Positions 24,426 to 32,626 of a DNA stretch of 64,000 nt are shown here, piece by piece. Under the pieces are notes generated by a model, which made no database searches, was not told the DNA's origin, and saw only the letters and a list, made by a program, of their open reading frames with translations. Positions within the stretch are counted from its first letter, which is position 1, and each line of letters begins with the position of its first letter. The translations under genes and the position numbers were made by a program. The DNA comes from Pelomonas caseinilytica (GTDB lineage: Bacteria > Pseudomonadota > Gammaproteobacteria > Burkholderiales > Burkholderiaceae_C). The stretch is from contig NZ_JAJTWT010000010.1 in the NCBI RefSeq assembly GCF_021353235.1, forward strand, positions 1 to 64,000. The letters run 5' to 3'.

Positions 24426-24441
24426 TGTTGCCGCAGCAACA
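24426..24441. promoter_or_regulatory. Sigma-54 activator-site palindrome between divergent promoters
   Basis: TGTTGC-cgca-GCAACA is an exact 16-bp palindrome (18 bp with flanking C/G) between the receptor and rhodanese promoters, ~105 bp upstream of the predicted rhodanese start. Further half sites GCAACA (24450-24455) and TGTTGC (24459-24464) lie next to it. Its arms equal those at 21640-21655. Confidence 0.65.
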
Positions 24442-24513
24442 GGCAGTCAGCAACACGCTGTTGCCGGGCGCACAGCGAAGCCTCGGCAAGCGCGGTTTTC
24501 GTCGCACTTTCGC

Positions 24514-24529
24514 TGGCACGGAAGCTGCG
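24514..24529 (+). promoter_or_regulatory. Sigma-54 promoter of the exported rhodanese-like gene
   Basis: TGGCACGGAAGCTGCG: the -24 box TGGCACG is a perfect consensus match and GC follows GG by exactly ten bases. The predicted start is near 24540, 26 bases before the ATG at 24566. Confidence 0.72.
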
Positions 24530-24565
24530 CACGGGTGGGTGTCCGTCACTTCACCGCACGCCCTC

Positions 24566-25051
24566 ATGAAGCACCTCCCCGCCCTCGCCTTCGCCACCCT
24601 GCTCGGCCTGAACACCCTGGCCCTTGCCCAGACCTCGGCCGCGCCGGCCGCAGCCGCCGAGTGGAAGTACAAGACCCAGCGCCTGAAGGCGGCCGAGGTC
24701 GACGCCCTGCTGGCCCAGCCCGAGAAGCTGCTGGTGCTGGACCTGCGCCGCCCCGACGAGCTCATCAAGTACGGCAGCTTCCCGGTCTACCTGAACATCC
24801 AGAACAACCAACTGGACAAGCAGCTCGCCTACCTGCCGAAGGACCGTGTCATCCTGACTGTGTCCAACCACGCACAGCGTGCCGGCCGCGCCGGAGACCT
24901 GCTGACCGAGAAGGGCTTCAAGGTCGTCGGCGCCACCGGCAGCGAAGACTACGAGCAGGAAGGCGGCAAGGCCGTCGCCCACATCCAGCCGCCGGCACCG
25001 CGCGCGCAATCCGCCTCCGAGGGGACGAATGTCGCAGCCCGCCAGCCCTGA
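24566..25051 (+). CDS. Exported rhodanese-fold protein lacking the active Cys (161 aa)
   Basis: Signal peptide (1-22), then one rhodanese domain (about 38-140) with LLVLDLRRPDEL as the CH2A-like motif. The active-site loop reads TVSNHAQRAGRAG; the usual Cys of CxxGxRS is Ser100, so sulfur transfer through a persulfide is not expected and a binding or structural role is more likely. It is transcribed from a consensus sigma-54 promoter, divergent from the TonB receptor. It overlaps the cytochrome b561 gene by 23 bases. Confidence 0.85.
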   Translation: MKHLPALAFATLLGLNTLALAQTSAAPAAAAEWKYKTQRLKAAEVDALLAQPEKLLVLDLRRPDELIKYGSFPVYLNIQNNQLDKQLAYLPKDRVILTVSNHAQRAGRAGDLLTEKGFKVVGATGSEDYEQEGGKAVAHIQPPAPRAQSASEGTNVAARQP

Positions 25052-25703
25052 CGCTACCGAGATCCCCGTGTGGGACGGCCTGCTGCGAGCCTTCCACTGG
25101 GCCCTCGTCGCGCTCGTCGGCGCGGCCATCGCCACGGCCTTGGCCGGTGGCGACTGGATGGCCTGGCATGCCCGCGCGGGCCAGGCCATCGGCGCGCTGC
25201 TGGTGCTGCGGCTGAGCTGGGGCCTGTGGGGCAGCCGCTATGCGCGCTTCACGCAGTTCTGGCCCACGCCGGCGCGCCTGATCGGCTACCTGCGCGGGCG
25301 CTCGCAGGGGCTGGGGCACAACCCGCTCGGCGCGCTGTCGGTGCTGGCGGTGCTCGGCCTGCTGCTGTTCCAGGTGGGCAGCGGCCTGGTCGGCAACGAC
25401 GAGATCGCCTTCACCGGGCCCTGGGCCGGCGCCATCGACGAGGACCTGAGCCTCAAGCTCACGAGCTGGCATCGCCTGGGCGCCAAGGTGCTCTACGGCT
25501 GGATCGCGCTGCACCTGGCGGCGATTGCGCTGCACGGCGTCGTCAGGCGCCACCCGCTGCTGCGCGCGATGTGGACGGGCCGCCGGCCCGGCGACCCCGC
25601 CGCCGCCGCGTCCCGCGTTCCGTTCTGGCGCGTCGGTCTGTCTGTGCTGTTGGCCGCTGCCGCCGGCGTCGTGGCGGCCTCGCCGGGGCTGCTCGGGTTC
25701 TGA
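25029..25703 (+). CDS. Cytochrome b561-type membrane protein (224 aa)
   Basis: Prokaryotic cytochrome b561 / Ni-hydrogenase b-type family with four to five membrane helices. Haem-ligand histidines are seen in LLRAFHWALVAL, MAWHARAGQAIG, LTSWHRLGAKVLYG and ALHLAAIALHG. These proteins pass electrons between the quinone pool and periplasmic c-type cytochromes or oxidoreductases. It is co-expressed with the exported rhodanese (23-base overlap) and lies near an operon with three soluble c-type cytochromes, a plausible electron route for the DUF1501/DUF1553 system. Confidence 0.85.
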   Translation: MSQPASPDATEIPVWDGLLRAFHWALVALVGAAIATALAGGDWMAWHARAGQAIGALLVLRLSWGLWGSRYARFTQFWPTPARLIGYLRGRSQGLGHNPLGALSVLAVLGLLLFQVGSGLVGNDEIAFTGPWAGAIDEDLSLKLTSWHRLGAKVLYGWIALHLAAIALHGVVRRHPLLRAMWTGRRPGDPAAAASRVPFWRVGLSVLLAAAAGVVAASPGLLGF

Positions 25704-25723
25704 AGCACAAACCGCATAAACGT

Positions 25724-25767
25724 CCGCGTTTTGCTTCGTTTGCTGAGAAAGGACGGGGCCCTAGCCT
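25724..25767 (+). promoter_or_regulatory. Promoter of the encapsulin operon with shared upstream block
   Basis: -35 TTTGCT (25739-25744), 17-base spacer, -10 TAGCCT (25762-25767). The block ccgcgttttgcttcgtt (25724-25740) overlaps the -35 box and is repeated exactly in the ccmA promoter (60111-60127, other strand), in the same position relative to its -10 box. It may be an activator site. Confidence 0.55.
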
Positions 25768-25793
25768 TGCTCGGTTTTCGCATGAGAGCCGAC

Positions 25794-26267
25794 ATGAGCA
25801 GCCCTGTTCTCGATGAACCCACTCCCCTCACCCAGGCCCGCGAGGCCGCCCACGCCGCCGGCCTGCCCTATGCCGGCTCCCTGAGCCCGCGCGACGCCTG
25901 GAACCTCGTGCAGGCCGGCCGCGCCGTGCTCGTGGACGTGCGCAGCAACGAGGAGCGCCACTTCGTGGGCCATGTGCCCGGCAGCCTGCACGTGGCCTGG
26001 GCCACCGGCACGTCCCTGAACCGCAACCCGCGCTTCGTCAAGGAGCTGGAGGCCAAGGTCGGCCCCAAGTCCGGCAACGAGCTGCCGGTGCTGCTGCTTT
26101 GCCGCAGCGGCAAGCGCTCGGCCCTGGCTGCCGAAGCCGCCGCCAAGGCGGGCCTCGCCAACGTCTTCAACATCCAGGAAGGCTTCGAGGGCGACAGCGA
26201 CGACCACCGGCAGCGCGGCCACTTCAACGGCTGGCGCTTCCACGGCCTGCCCTGGGTCCAGGACTGA
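25794..26267 (+). CDS. Rhodanese-like sulfurtransferase (157 aa)
   Basis: Single-domain cytoplasmic rhodanese with an intact active site, LLCRSGKRSA (C103), plus AVLVDVRSNEERHFVGHVPGS. It would move sulfane sulfur to or from a persulfide. The ATG at 25794 was chosen (gagag seven bases upstream); a start at 25782 is possible. It heads the operon rhodanese - serine acetyltransferase - encapsulin - cysteine desulfurase, a set described for family 2A encapsulins, so it likely acts on sulfur entering or leaving the compartment. The stop overlaps the next start (TGATG). Confidence 0.88.
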   Translation: MSSPVLDEPTPLTQAREAAHAAGLPYAGSLSPRDAWNLVQAGRAVLVDVRSNEERHFVGHVPGSLHVAWATGTSLNRNPRFVKELEAKVGPKSGNELPVLLLCRSGKRSALAAEAAAKAGLANVFNIQEGFEGDSDDHRQRGHFNGWRFHGLPWVQD

Positions 26268-27202
26268 TGGCCACGGCCGACGACTTGAGCGACATCGTCG
26301 ACGGGCTGCGCGCCGCGCGCCGCCGCTGGCGCGACGCCCACCGCCGCTGGGACACCAGCGGCCGTGAGCTGCCGTCGCGCGAGCTGCTCGCAGGCGTGAT
26401 GGAGCAACTGGCCGGCGCCCTCTTCCCGATGCGCCTGGGCCCGCCCGACCTGCAGCCCGAGGGCGAGGACCACTACGTCGGCCACACCCTCGGCGTGGCC
26501 CTCGCGCGGCTGCGCCAGCAGGTGCAGCTGGAGCTCGGCCACGAGGCCCGCCTGCGCGGCGCCGAGCCGCCGGCCGAAGGCACCGCCGCCGAGCTGGTGG
26601 GCCACTTCGCGCGCCGCCTGCCCGCCGTGCGCGAGCTGCTCGACAGCGACGTGACGGCCGCCTTCCAGGGCGACCCCGCCGCGCGCAGCGTGGACGAGGT
26701 GCTGCTCTGCTACCCCGGCCTGCATGCCCTCATCAGCCACCGCCTCGCGCATGAGCTCTACCGCCTGGGCGTGCCGCTGATCGCGCGCGTCATCGCGGAG
26801 CTGGCCCATGCCGACACCGGCATCGACATCCACCCCGGCGCGCAGATCGGCCCGGGCTGCTTCATCGACCACGGCACCGGCGTCGTCATCGGGGAGACGG
26901 CCGTCCTCGGGCGCGGCGTGCGGCTGTACCAGAACGTCACGTTGGGAGCCAAGAGCTTCCCGACCGACGGCGACGGTCATCTCATCAAGGGCCAGCCGCG
27001 CCACCCGGTCGTCGAGGACGAGGTCGTCATCTACGCCGGCGCCACCGTGCTCGGCCGCATCACGCTGGGCCGCGGCTCGGTCATCGGCGGCAACGTCTGG
27101 CTCACGCGCAGCGTGCCGCCGGGCAGCCGCATCTCGCAGGCCGATTCGCAAGCCCATTCCCCCGGCGACCCGCCTTCGGCCTTCCAGCCGCTGGCCGCCT
27201 GA
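26267..27202 (+). CDS. cysE: Serine O-acetyltransferase (311 aa)
   Basis: Converts L-serine and acetyl-CoA to O-acetylserine for cysteine synthesis. An N-terminal helical domain (about 1-170) precedes left-handed beta-helix hexapeptide repeats (about 180-280): DIHPGAQIGPGCFIDHGTGV, VIGETAVLGRGVRLYQNVTL, then HPVVEDEVVIYAGATVLGRI. The catalytic His region (FIDHGTG) and the substrate loop are intact. The length fits the long EpsC/SrpH type often found with family 2A encapsulins. It overlaps the rhodanese gene by one base and precedes the encapsulin gene by 41 bases. Confidence 0.92.
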   Translation: MATADDLSDIVDGLRAARRRWRDAHRRWDTSGRELPSRELLAGVMEQLAGALFPMRLGPPDLQPEGEDHYVGHTLGVALARLRQQVQLELGHEARLRGAEPPAEGTAAELVGHFARRLPAVRELLDSDVTAAFQGDPAARSVDEVLLCYPGLHALISHRLAHELYRLGVPLIARVIAELAHADTGIDIHPGAQIGPGCFIDHGTGVVIGETAVLGRGVRLYQNVTLGAKSFPTDGDGHLIKGQPRHPVVEDEVVIYAGATVLGRITLGRGSVIGGNVWLTRSVPPGSRISQADSQAHSPGDPPSAFQPLAA

Positions 27203-27243
27203 TTCACCTGACCCCTTCCCCACCACCCCGGAGCCCCTTCCCC

Positions 27244-28167
27244 ATGGCTGACACCCAACAGCTTGCGCTCGGCGACGCCGCCGCGCGGCAGCTTGCCAAC
27301 GCGACCAAGACCGTCCCGCAGCTCTCCACCATCACGCCGCGCTGGCTGACCCACCTGCTGCAATGGATCCCGGTCGAGGCCGGCATCTACCGCCTCAACA
27401 AGGTCGCCGACCCCGAGGCCGTCAAGGTCGCCTGCGCCAAGCGCGACGAGGCCGAGCTGCCCGTCACCTTCGCCGACTACGACGCCGCCCCGCGCGAGTA
27501 CTTCCTGAACGCCGTGGCCACGGTGCTGGACGTGCACACCCGCGTGTCCGACCTCTACAGCAGCCCGCACGACCAGATCAAGGAACAGCTGCGCCTGGTC
27601 ATCGAGACCATCAAGGAGCGCCAGGAGTCTGAGCTCATCAACAATCCCGACTACGGCCTGCTGGCCAACGTCGCGGACGAGCAGCGCATCTCCACCCTCA
27701 CCGGCGCGCCCACGCCCGATGACCTGGACGACCTGCTGAGCAAGGTCTGGAAGGAGCCGGCCTTCTTCCTGACCCACCCGCTGGGCATCGCCGCCTTCGG
27801 CCGCGAGTGCACCCGCCGCGGCGTGCCGCCACCCACCATCAGCCTGTTCGGCAGCCAGTTCCTGACCTGGCGTGGCATTCCACTCATCCCGAGCGACAAG
27901 GTGCCCGTCAACGACGGCAAGACCAGCATCCTGCTGCTGCGCGTGGGCGACAAGCGCCAGGGCGTCGTCGGCCTCTATCAACCCGGCCTGCCGGGCGAAC
28001 AGGGGCCGGGCCTGTCGGTGCGCTTCATGGGCATCAACCGCAACGCCATCGCGAGTTATCTCATCAGTCTGTACTGCTCGCTGGCGGTGCACAGCGACGA
28101 TGCGCTGGCCGTGCTCGAAGACGTGGAAGTGGGCAAATACCATGAGTACCCTGACACCTACCGTTGA
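27244..28167 (+). CDS. srpI: Family 2A encapsulin shell protein, SrpI-like (307 aa)
   Basis: HK97-fold shell protein of family 2A encapsulins, matching SrpI of cyanobacteria and Acinetobacter in length and sequence style: LQWIPVEAGIYRLNKV, SSPHDQIKEQLRLVIETIKERQESELINNP, and a C-terminal half with SLFGSQFLTWRGIPLIPSDK, GLYQPGLPGEQGPGLSVRFM and a final EYPDTYR. Sixty copies are expected to form a ~25-nm cage. The next gene, overlapping by 26 bases, encodes the cargo cysteine desulfurase, and upstream are serine acetyltransferase and rhodanese. Such compartments store sulfur removed from cysteine and are induced by sulfur stress. cggagcccc precedes the start. Confidence 0.92.
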   Translation: MADTQQLALGDAAARQLANATKTVPQLSTITPRWLTHLLQWIPVEAGIYRLNKVADPEAVKVACAKRDEAELPVTFADYDAAPREYFLNAVATVLDVHTRVSDLYSSPHDQIKEQLRLVIETIKERQESELINNPDYGLLANVADEQRISTLTGAPTPDDLDDLLSKVWKEPAFFLTHPLGIAAFGRECTRRGVPPPTISLFGSQFLTWRGIPLIPSDKVPVNDGKTSILLLRVGDKRQGVVGLYQPGLPGEQGPGLSVRFMGINRNAIASYLISLYCSLAVHSDDALAVLEDVEVGKYHEYPDTYR

Positions 28168-29944
28168 CGTGGTGGAGAGCCCGTTCGACGTCGCGTCGCT
28201 CGCGCGCCTGGCCAACGAGATCTTCGGCAGCCTGAACACGGGCAGCGCCCCATCGCTGCAACCGGCGCAGTCCGCCGGCGGCCTCAACGTGCCCGCCAAC
28301 CCGCTGCCCGCCGGCGTTCCCGGCGGCCCGCTGCCCCAGCCGACGACGACGCAGTTCGCCGGCCTGGGCGCCGCGGCGCCGGGCCTCAACCTCGCCCCCA
28401 CCGGCCCCGACCAGGCCGCGGCCCTCGCCCGCCCGTCACCCGCCCGCGCCCCGCATGCGCAGGCCGGCAACGGCGTGCCCGACGTGCTGCTGACCAGCGT
28501 CCCCGGCCTCGACGGGCGTGCGGGCAGCCAGCTGCTCGGCGTGCCGCAGGCGATCACGCCCCCGGCGCGTGAAGCCGCGGCACCGGCGGGTTACTACTTC
28601 CTCGAGCCCGCCCCGGGTAGCGCGCCGGCGCAGACCTCGCTCTACGTGCTGGAACTGAACCGCCACCCCGGCGTGAACGGCCACCACGCCGGCGAGCTGC
28701 CGAACAAGCACCAGTTGCAGGGGCAGCGCCAGCCCTTCGACGTGAACGCCATCCGGCGCGACTTCCCCATCCTGGCGGAGCGCGTCAACGGCAAGCCCCT
28801 GGTCTGGTTCGACAACGCCGCCACCACGCAGAAGCCGCGGGCCGTCATCGACCGCCTCACGCACTTCTACGAGCACGAGAACAGCAACATCCACCGCGCC
28901 GCCCACACCCTGGCCGCGCGTGCGACGGACGCCTACGAGAACGCCCGCAAGACGGTCGCCGGCTTCGTCAACGCCCGCTCGGCCGACGAGGTGATCTTCG
29001 TGCGCGGCGCCACAGAGGCCATCAACCTCGTGGCCAACACCTGGGGCGAGCAGAACGTCGGCGCCGGGGACGAGATCGTCGTGTCGCACCTGGAGCACCA
29101 CGCCAACATCGTGCCCTGGCAGCAGCTCGCGGCCCGCAAGGGCGCGCACCTGCGCGTGATCCCGGTGGACGACACCGGCCAGGTCATCCTGAGCGAGGCC
29201 CAGCGGCTCATCGGCCCGAAGACCAAGCTGCTCGCCGTCACCCAGGTCAGCAATGCGCTGGGCACCGTGGTGCCGGTGCAGGAGCTGGTGGGCATCGCCC
29301 AACGCCAGGGCGTGACGACGCTGGTGGACGGTGCCCAGTCGGTGTCGCACCTGGCGGTGGACGTGCAAGCCATCGGCTGCGACTTCTTCATCTTCAGCGG
29401 CCACAAGATCTTCGGCCCCACCGGCATCGGCGCCGTCGTCGGCCGCAAGGAGGTGCTGGACGCCATCCCGCCCTGGCAGGGCGGCGGCAACATGATTGCT
29501 GACGTGACCTTCGAGCGCACGGTGTTCCAGCCTGCGCCGGCCAAGTTCGAGGCCGGCACCGGCAACATCGCCGACGCGGCGGGCCTCGCCGCGGCGCTGG
29601 ACTACGTGAGCCGCATCGGCCTGGCACCCATCGCCCGCTACGAGCACGACCTGCTGGCCTATGCCACCGAGGCGCTGCGCCCCATCCCCGGCGTGCGCCT
29701 CGTGGGCACGGCGGCCGACAAGGCCAGCGTGCTGAGCTTCGTGCTCGCGGGACACGAGACGGCCGCCGTGGGCCGGGCGCTCGCCGAAGAAGGCATCGCC
29801 GTGCGCGCCGGCCACCACTGCGCCCAGCCCATCCTGCGCCGCTTCGGCCTGGAGGCGACCGTGCGGCCGTCCTTCGCGTTCTACAACACCTGCGACGAGG
29901 TCGACCACTTCATCTCGGTCGTGCGCCGCCTCGCCCGGGCGTGA
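28142..29944 (+). CDS. sufS: Encapsulated cysteine desulfurase with disordered cargo-loading N-terminus (600 aa)
   Basis: Class V aminotransferase-fold, SufS-type desulfurase making alanine and persulfide sulfur from cysteine. Residues 1-~198 form a Pro/Ala/Gly-rich disordered extension with short conserved-looking patches (PFDVASLARLANEIFGSL at 13-30; GYYFLEP near 150), as in the cargo enzyme of family 2A encapsulins, where this part directs loading. The catalytic domain runs from ~199, with PLP Lys K422 (SGHKIFGPTG) and active Cys C560 (RAGHHCAQP). A free SufS has about 400 residues, so the extra 200 are the cargo tail. The start overlaps the encapsulin gene by 26 bases, which couples expression. 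Confidence 0.93.
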   Translation: MSTLTPTVDVVESPFDVASLARLANEIFGSLNTGSAPSLQPAQSAGGLNVPANPLPAGVPGGPLPQPTTTQFAGLGAAAPGLNLAPTGPDQAAALARPSPARAPHAQAGNGVPDVLLTSVPGLDGRAGSQLLGVPQAITPPAREAAAPAGYYFLEPAPGSAPAQTSLYVLELNRHPGVNGHHAGELPNKHQLQGQRQPFDVNAIRRDFPILAERVNGKPLVWFDNAATTQKPRAVIDRLTHFYEHENSNIHRAAHTLAARATDAYENARKTVAGFVNARSADEVIFVRGATEAINLVANTWGEQNVGAGDEIVVSHLEHHANIVPWQQLAARKGAHLRVIPVDDTGQVILSEAQRLIGPKTKLLAVTQVSNALGTVVPVQELVGIAQRQGVTTLVDGAQSVSHLAVDVQAIGCDFFIFSGHKIFGPTGIGAVVGRKEVLDAIPPWQGGGNMIADVTFERTVFQPAPAKFEAGTGNIADAAGLAAALDYVSRIGLAPIARYEHDLLAYATEALRPIPGVRLVGTAADKASVLSFVLAGHETAAVGRALAEEGIAVRAGHHCAQPILRRFGLEATVRPSFAFYNTCDEVDHFISVVRRLARA

Positions 29945-29969
29945 GCGCCCATCCCTGCCCTTGCCGGCC

Positions 29970-30941
29970 ATGCCCTGCTCCTCCCCCCACCAGCCCGTCA
30001 CCACCGAAAGAGTCGATGCGCTGACCGACCGCCTGCTGTCCCTGCTGCAATGGCGCAGCCGCATCTTCCACGCAGGCCAGTACTGCGGGCACTGGCAGGC
30101 CTCCACGGCGGGCCACCAGATGGCCAGCTTCCACTGGGTGCTCGAGGGCCGGTGCTGGCTGCACCGCCCCGGCCAGCCTGCGCTGCAGCTGCAAGCGGGC
30201 GACGGAGTGTGCCTGCTGCGCGACGAGCCTCACCACCTCAGCCCCTGGCCCGACGCCACGTCGACGGACAGCGGCCCGCTGCAGCCCATGCTGGCGGCCC
30301 ACTGCGAGGTGGGCGAAGGCGAAGCCCGCTGCGTGCTGGTCTGCGGCTTCGTGCACTTCGACGGCCCGCAGACCGCCGTGCTGACGGCTTCCCTGCCCCC
30401 TTTGCTGCAACTGCGCGGCGGCAACGACGGCCAGTCCGCCCTGCTGCCGCTGCTGCTCGCCGAGACCCGGCGCATGCCCGACCCCGACAGTCCCGGCCCC
30501 TTGCTGCAGCGCCTGTCGGACCTGCTGCTCATGCTGGCCTTGCGCGAGCCGCTGCGCCAGGCCCTGCAACCCCGCACCAACGGCGGCGGCGCAAGGGGCC
30601 TGCTGGCCCTGGCCGGCGAGCCCTTGCTGGCGCCACTGCTGCAGGCCATCCTCGCCGATCCCGCTGCCGACTGGAGCGCGGAACGCATGGCGGGCGAGCT
30701 TCACCTCTCGCGTGCCAGCTTCTTCCGGCTCTTCACCCAGGCCATCGGCCAGCCGCCCGCGCAATTCCTGCTGGCGCTGCGCATGCAACTGGCCGCGCAG
30801 CGCCTGCGCGAAGGCCTCAGCATCGCGCGCACGGCCGAGCAGGTGGGCTACCAGAGCGAGTCGGCCTTCGCCCGCGCTTTCCAGCGGGTCAATGGTGCCC
30901 AGCCCGGTCAGTTCCGCCGCCTGCACATATCGACCCACTGA
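29970..30941 (+). CDS. AraC-family transcriptional regulator (323 aa)
   Basis: The N-terminal cupin-type ligand domain (about 20-190; AraC_binding/cupin_6 style with FHWVLEGRCWLH and LQAGDGVCLLRDEPHHLSP) is followed by a C-terminal double HTH (about 215-315; ERMAGELHLSRASFFRLFTQ and ARTAEQVGYQSESAFARAFQ). It is directly after the encapsulin cargo gene and before an AhpD-like gene, so it may control either unit; cupin_6-type AraC regulators often sit next to AhpD-like or reductase genes they activate. The ATG at 29970 was chosen; a TTG nine bases earlier is an alternative. Confidence 0.88.
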   Translation: MPCSSPHQPVTTERVDALTDRLLSLLQWRSRIFHAGQYCGHWQASTAGHQMASFHWVLEGRCWLHRPGQPALQLQAGDGVCLLRDEPHHLSPWPDATSTDSGPLQPMLAAHCEVGEGEARCVLVCGFVHFDGPQTAVLTASLPPLLQLRGGNDGQSALLPLLLAETRRMPDPDSPGPLLQRLSDLLLMLALREPLRQALQPRTNGGGARGLLALAGEPLLAPLLQAILADPAADWSAERMAGELHLSRASFFRLFTQAIGQPPAQFLLALRMQLAAQRLREGLSIARTAEQVGYQSESAFARAFQRVNGAQPGQFRRLHISTH

Positions 30942-31004
30942 GACGCGCGGGCAGAAAGCTGAGACGCCCGGCGCTGGCGGCCGGCTGGCGACACCGACAA
31001 CATC

Positions 31005-31580
31005 ATGGCCATGACGACCCCACACCCTCGCCTGCCCCGGCTCGATGCCGCCACCGCCCCCGCCGCCGCCCAGCCCCTGGTGGCCAAGGTGATCGCCAAC
31101 AACGGCTTCCTGCCCCACCTCATCGGCACGCTGGCCAACGCCCCCGCCGCGCTGGAGACCTATCTCACCGTCTCCGAGATCAACAGCCGCGCGTCGCTCG
31201 ACGTGGCCGCGCGCGAGGTGGTGCAGATCACGGCGGCCCATCTCAATGGCTGCGACTTCTGCGTGGCCGGGCACTCGGCGCTGGCGCTCAAGAAGGCGCA
31301 ACTGCCCGTCGAGACCGTGCAGCGCCTGCAAGCCGTGGCGCCGACCGGTGATGCCCGGCTGGATGCGCTCCAGGCCTTCACGCGGGCTGTCATCGAGCAT
31401 CGCGGCGCCGTGCCCGACGCTGCCTTGCAGGCCTTTCTCGGCGCCGGCTTCGGGCCGCAGCAGGTGCTGGAGGTCGTGCTGGGCGTGAGCCTGGCCACGT
31501 TGTGCAACTACGCCAACGTGCTGGCCGGTAACGAGATCAACCCTGAGCTGAAGCCCTACGCGGCCGGCGCCCTGCAATGA
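31005..31580 (+). CDS. AhpD-like carboxymuconolactone decarboxylase family protein (191 aa)
   Basis: CMD/AhpD-fold helical protein with the redox motif C83-D-F-C86-VAGH. Proteins of this kind have thiol-dependent peroxidase or reductase activity. It starts at ATG 31005 (a second ATG lies two codons later) and its stop overlaps the flavoprotein gene by four bases, so it heads the operon AhpD - oxidoreductase - ABC transporter. It may protect against peroxide leaking from the flavin oxidoreductase; that link is inference. Confidence 0.85.
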   Translation: MAMTTPHPRLPRLDAATAPAAAQPLVAKVIANNGFLPHLIGTLANAPAALETYLTVSEINSRASLDVAAREVVQITAAHLNGCDFCVAGHSALALKKAQLPVETVQRLQAVAPTGDARLDALQAFTRAVIEHRGAVPDAALQAFLGAGFGPQQVLEVVLGVSLATLCNYANVLAGNEINPELKPYAAGALQ

Positions 31581-32626
31581 CGGAACTCCGGACCTGGCTG
31601 GACCGCCACGCACTGGCCCTGGATGAAGGCGATGCCGCCGCCAGCCAGGCGCTGCTCGGCCAACTGGGCCGCAGCGGGGTGCTGCGCGTCGGCGTGCCTG
31701 CCGCGCAAGGCGGTGCCGGCGGCAGCCTGGGCGATGCCGTGGACGCCATCACCGAAGTGGCACGCCGCTCGCTGACCGCCGCCTTCGTGTTCTGGGGCCA
31801 GCGCGCCTTCATCGAGTACCTGTTGCTGAGCCCGAACGCAGGGTTGCGCGAGCGTGCACTGCCCGGCCTGCTGGCGGGCCGGGAGGCCGGCGCGACCGGC
31901 CTGTCCAATGCCATGAAGTTCCTCAGCGGTCTGGAGCAGCTGAACGTGCGCGCCGACGGCAGCGGCCCGTGGACGCTGCAGGGCCGCGTGCCGTGGGCGA
32001 CCAACCTGGGCGCCGGCTTTCGGGTCGCGCTGGCCGTGGCCCGCGACGACGGCGGGCCGCCGCTCATCGCTGCCGTGCCGCAGGACCGCGCCGGCGTCAC
32101 CCGCAGCGGCGACCTGGACCTGATCGCGCTGCGCGGCAGCCAGACCGCGGCACTGACCCTGGCCCATGTCGGCATCGACGAGAGCGACCTCATCCACCCG
32201 CTGGCGCGCGAGTTCCTGCCGCGCGCGCGGCCGGCCTTCCTGGGCCTGCAGTGCGGCCTGTCCCTCGGTCTCGCGCAGGCGGCGCTGGACGCCGCGCGGG
32301 AGCACCTGGGGCCGGCTCGCGCGGTGCTGGGCGCGCCGCTCGCCGAAGCCGAGTCCGCACTCTCCTCGCACCGCGCCGCCGTGCTGGACGGTTTGGCCGA
32401 CGGCCGCTTCTTCGGCGACGCGCCCGCCCTCTTTCGCCTGCGCATCGCGCTGGCGCAGGATGTCCAGGCGGCCCTGCAGCTGGAGCTGCTCGCCAGCGGC
32501 GGCCGGGCCTACCACCGCGACCAGCCCCTCGGCTTCGCGCGGCGCTGGCGCGAGTCCGCCTTCATTCCCATCGTCACGCCCAGCCTCAGCCAGTTGCAAA
32601 GCGAGCTAGCCCGGGCCGGGGCATGA
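31577..32626 (+). CDS. Acyl-CoA-dehydrogenase-fold flavoprotein, SfnB/DszC-like (349 aa)
   Basis: Acyl-CoA dehydrogenase superfamily, with N-terminal helical, middle beta (TGLSNAMKFLSGLEQLNVRA...GRVPWATNLGAG) and C-terminal helical domains. It lacks a typical CoA-dehydrogenase glutamate base context and, by operon position beside a sulfonate-type ABC transporter, resembles the SfnB/DszC group that oxidises organosulfur compounds with reduced flavin. At 349 residues it is somewhat short. It is overlapped at both ends (ATGA) by its neighbours. Substrate unknown; a flavin reductase partner is not in the window. Confidence 0.75.
   Translation: MTELRTWLDRHALALDEGDAAASQALLGQLGRSGVLRVGVPAAQGGAGGSLGDAVDAITEVARRSLTAAFVFWGQRAFIEYLLLSPNAGLRERALPGLLAGREAGATGLSNAMKFLSGLEQLNVRADGSGPWTLQGRVPWATNLGAGFRVALAVARDDGGPPLIAAVPQDRAGVTRSGDLDLIALRGSQTAALTLAHVGIDESDLIHPLAREFLPRARPAFLGLQCGLSLGLAQAALDAAREHLGPARAVLGAPLAEAESALSSHRAAVLDGLADGRFFGDAPALFRLRIALAQDVQAALQLELLASGGRAYHRDQPLGFARRWRESAFIPIVTPSLSQLQSELARAGA

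Noticed and set aside
30970-31000. GG-N10-GC match upstream of the AhpD-like gene
   Set aside because: The sequence is so GC-rich that the spacing is easily met; the -24 box is TGGCGGC and the -12 box TGGC, and no palindrome lies upstream.
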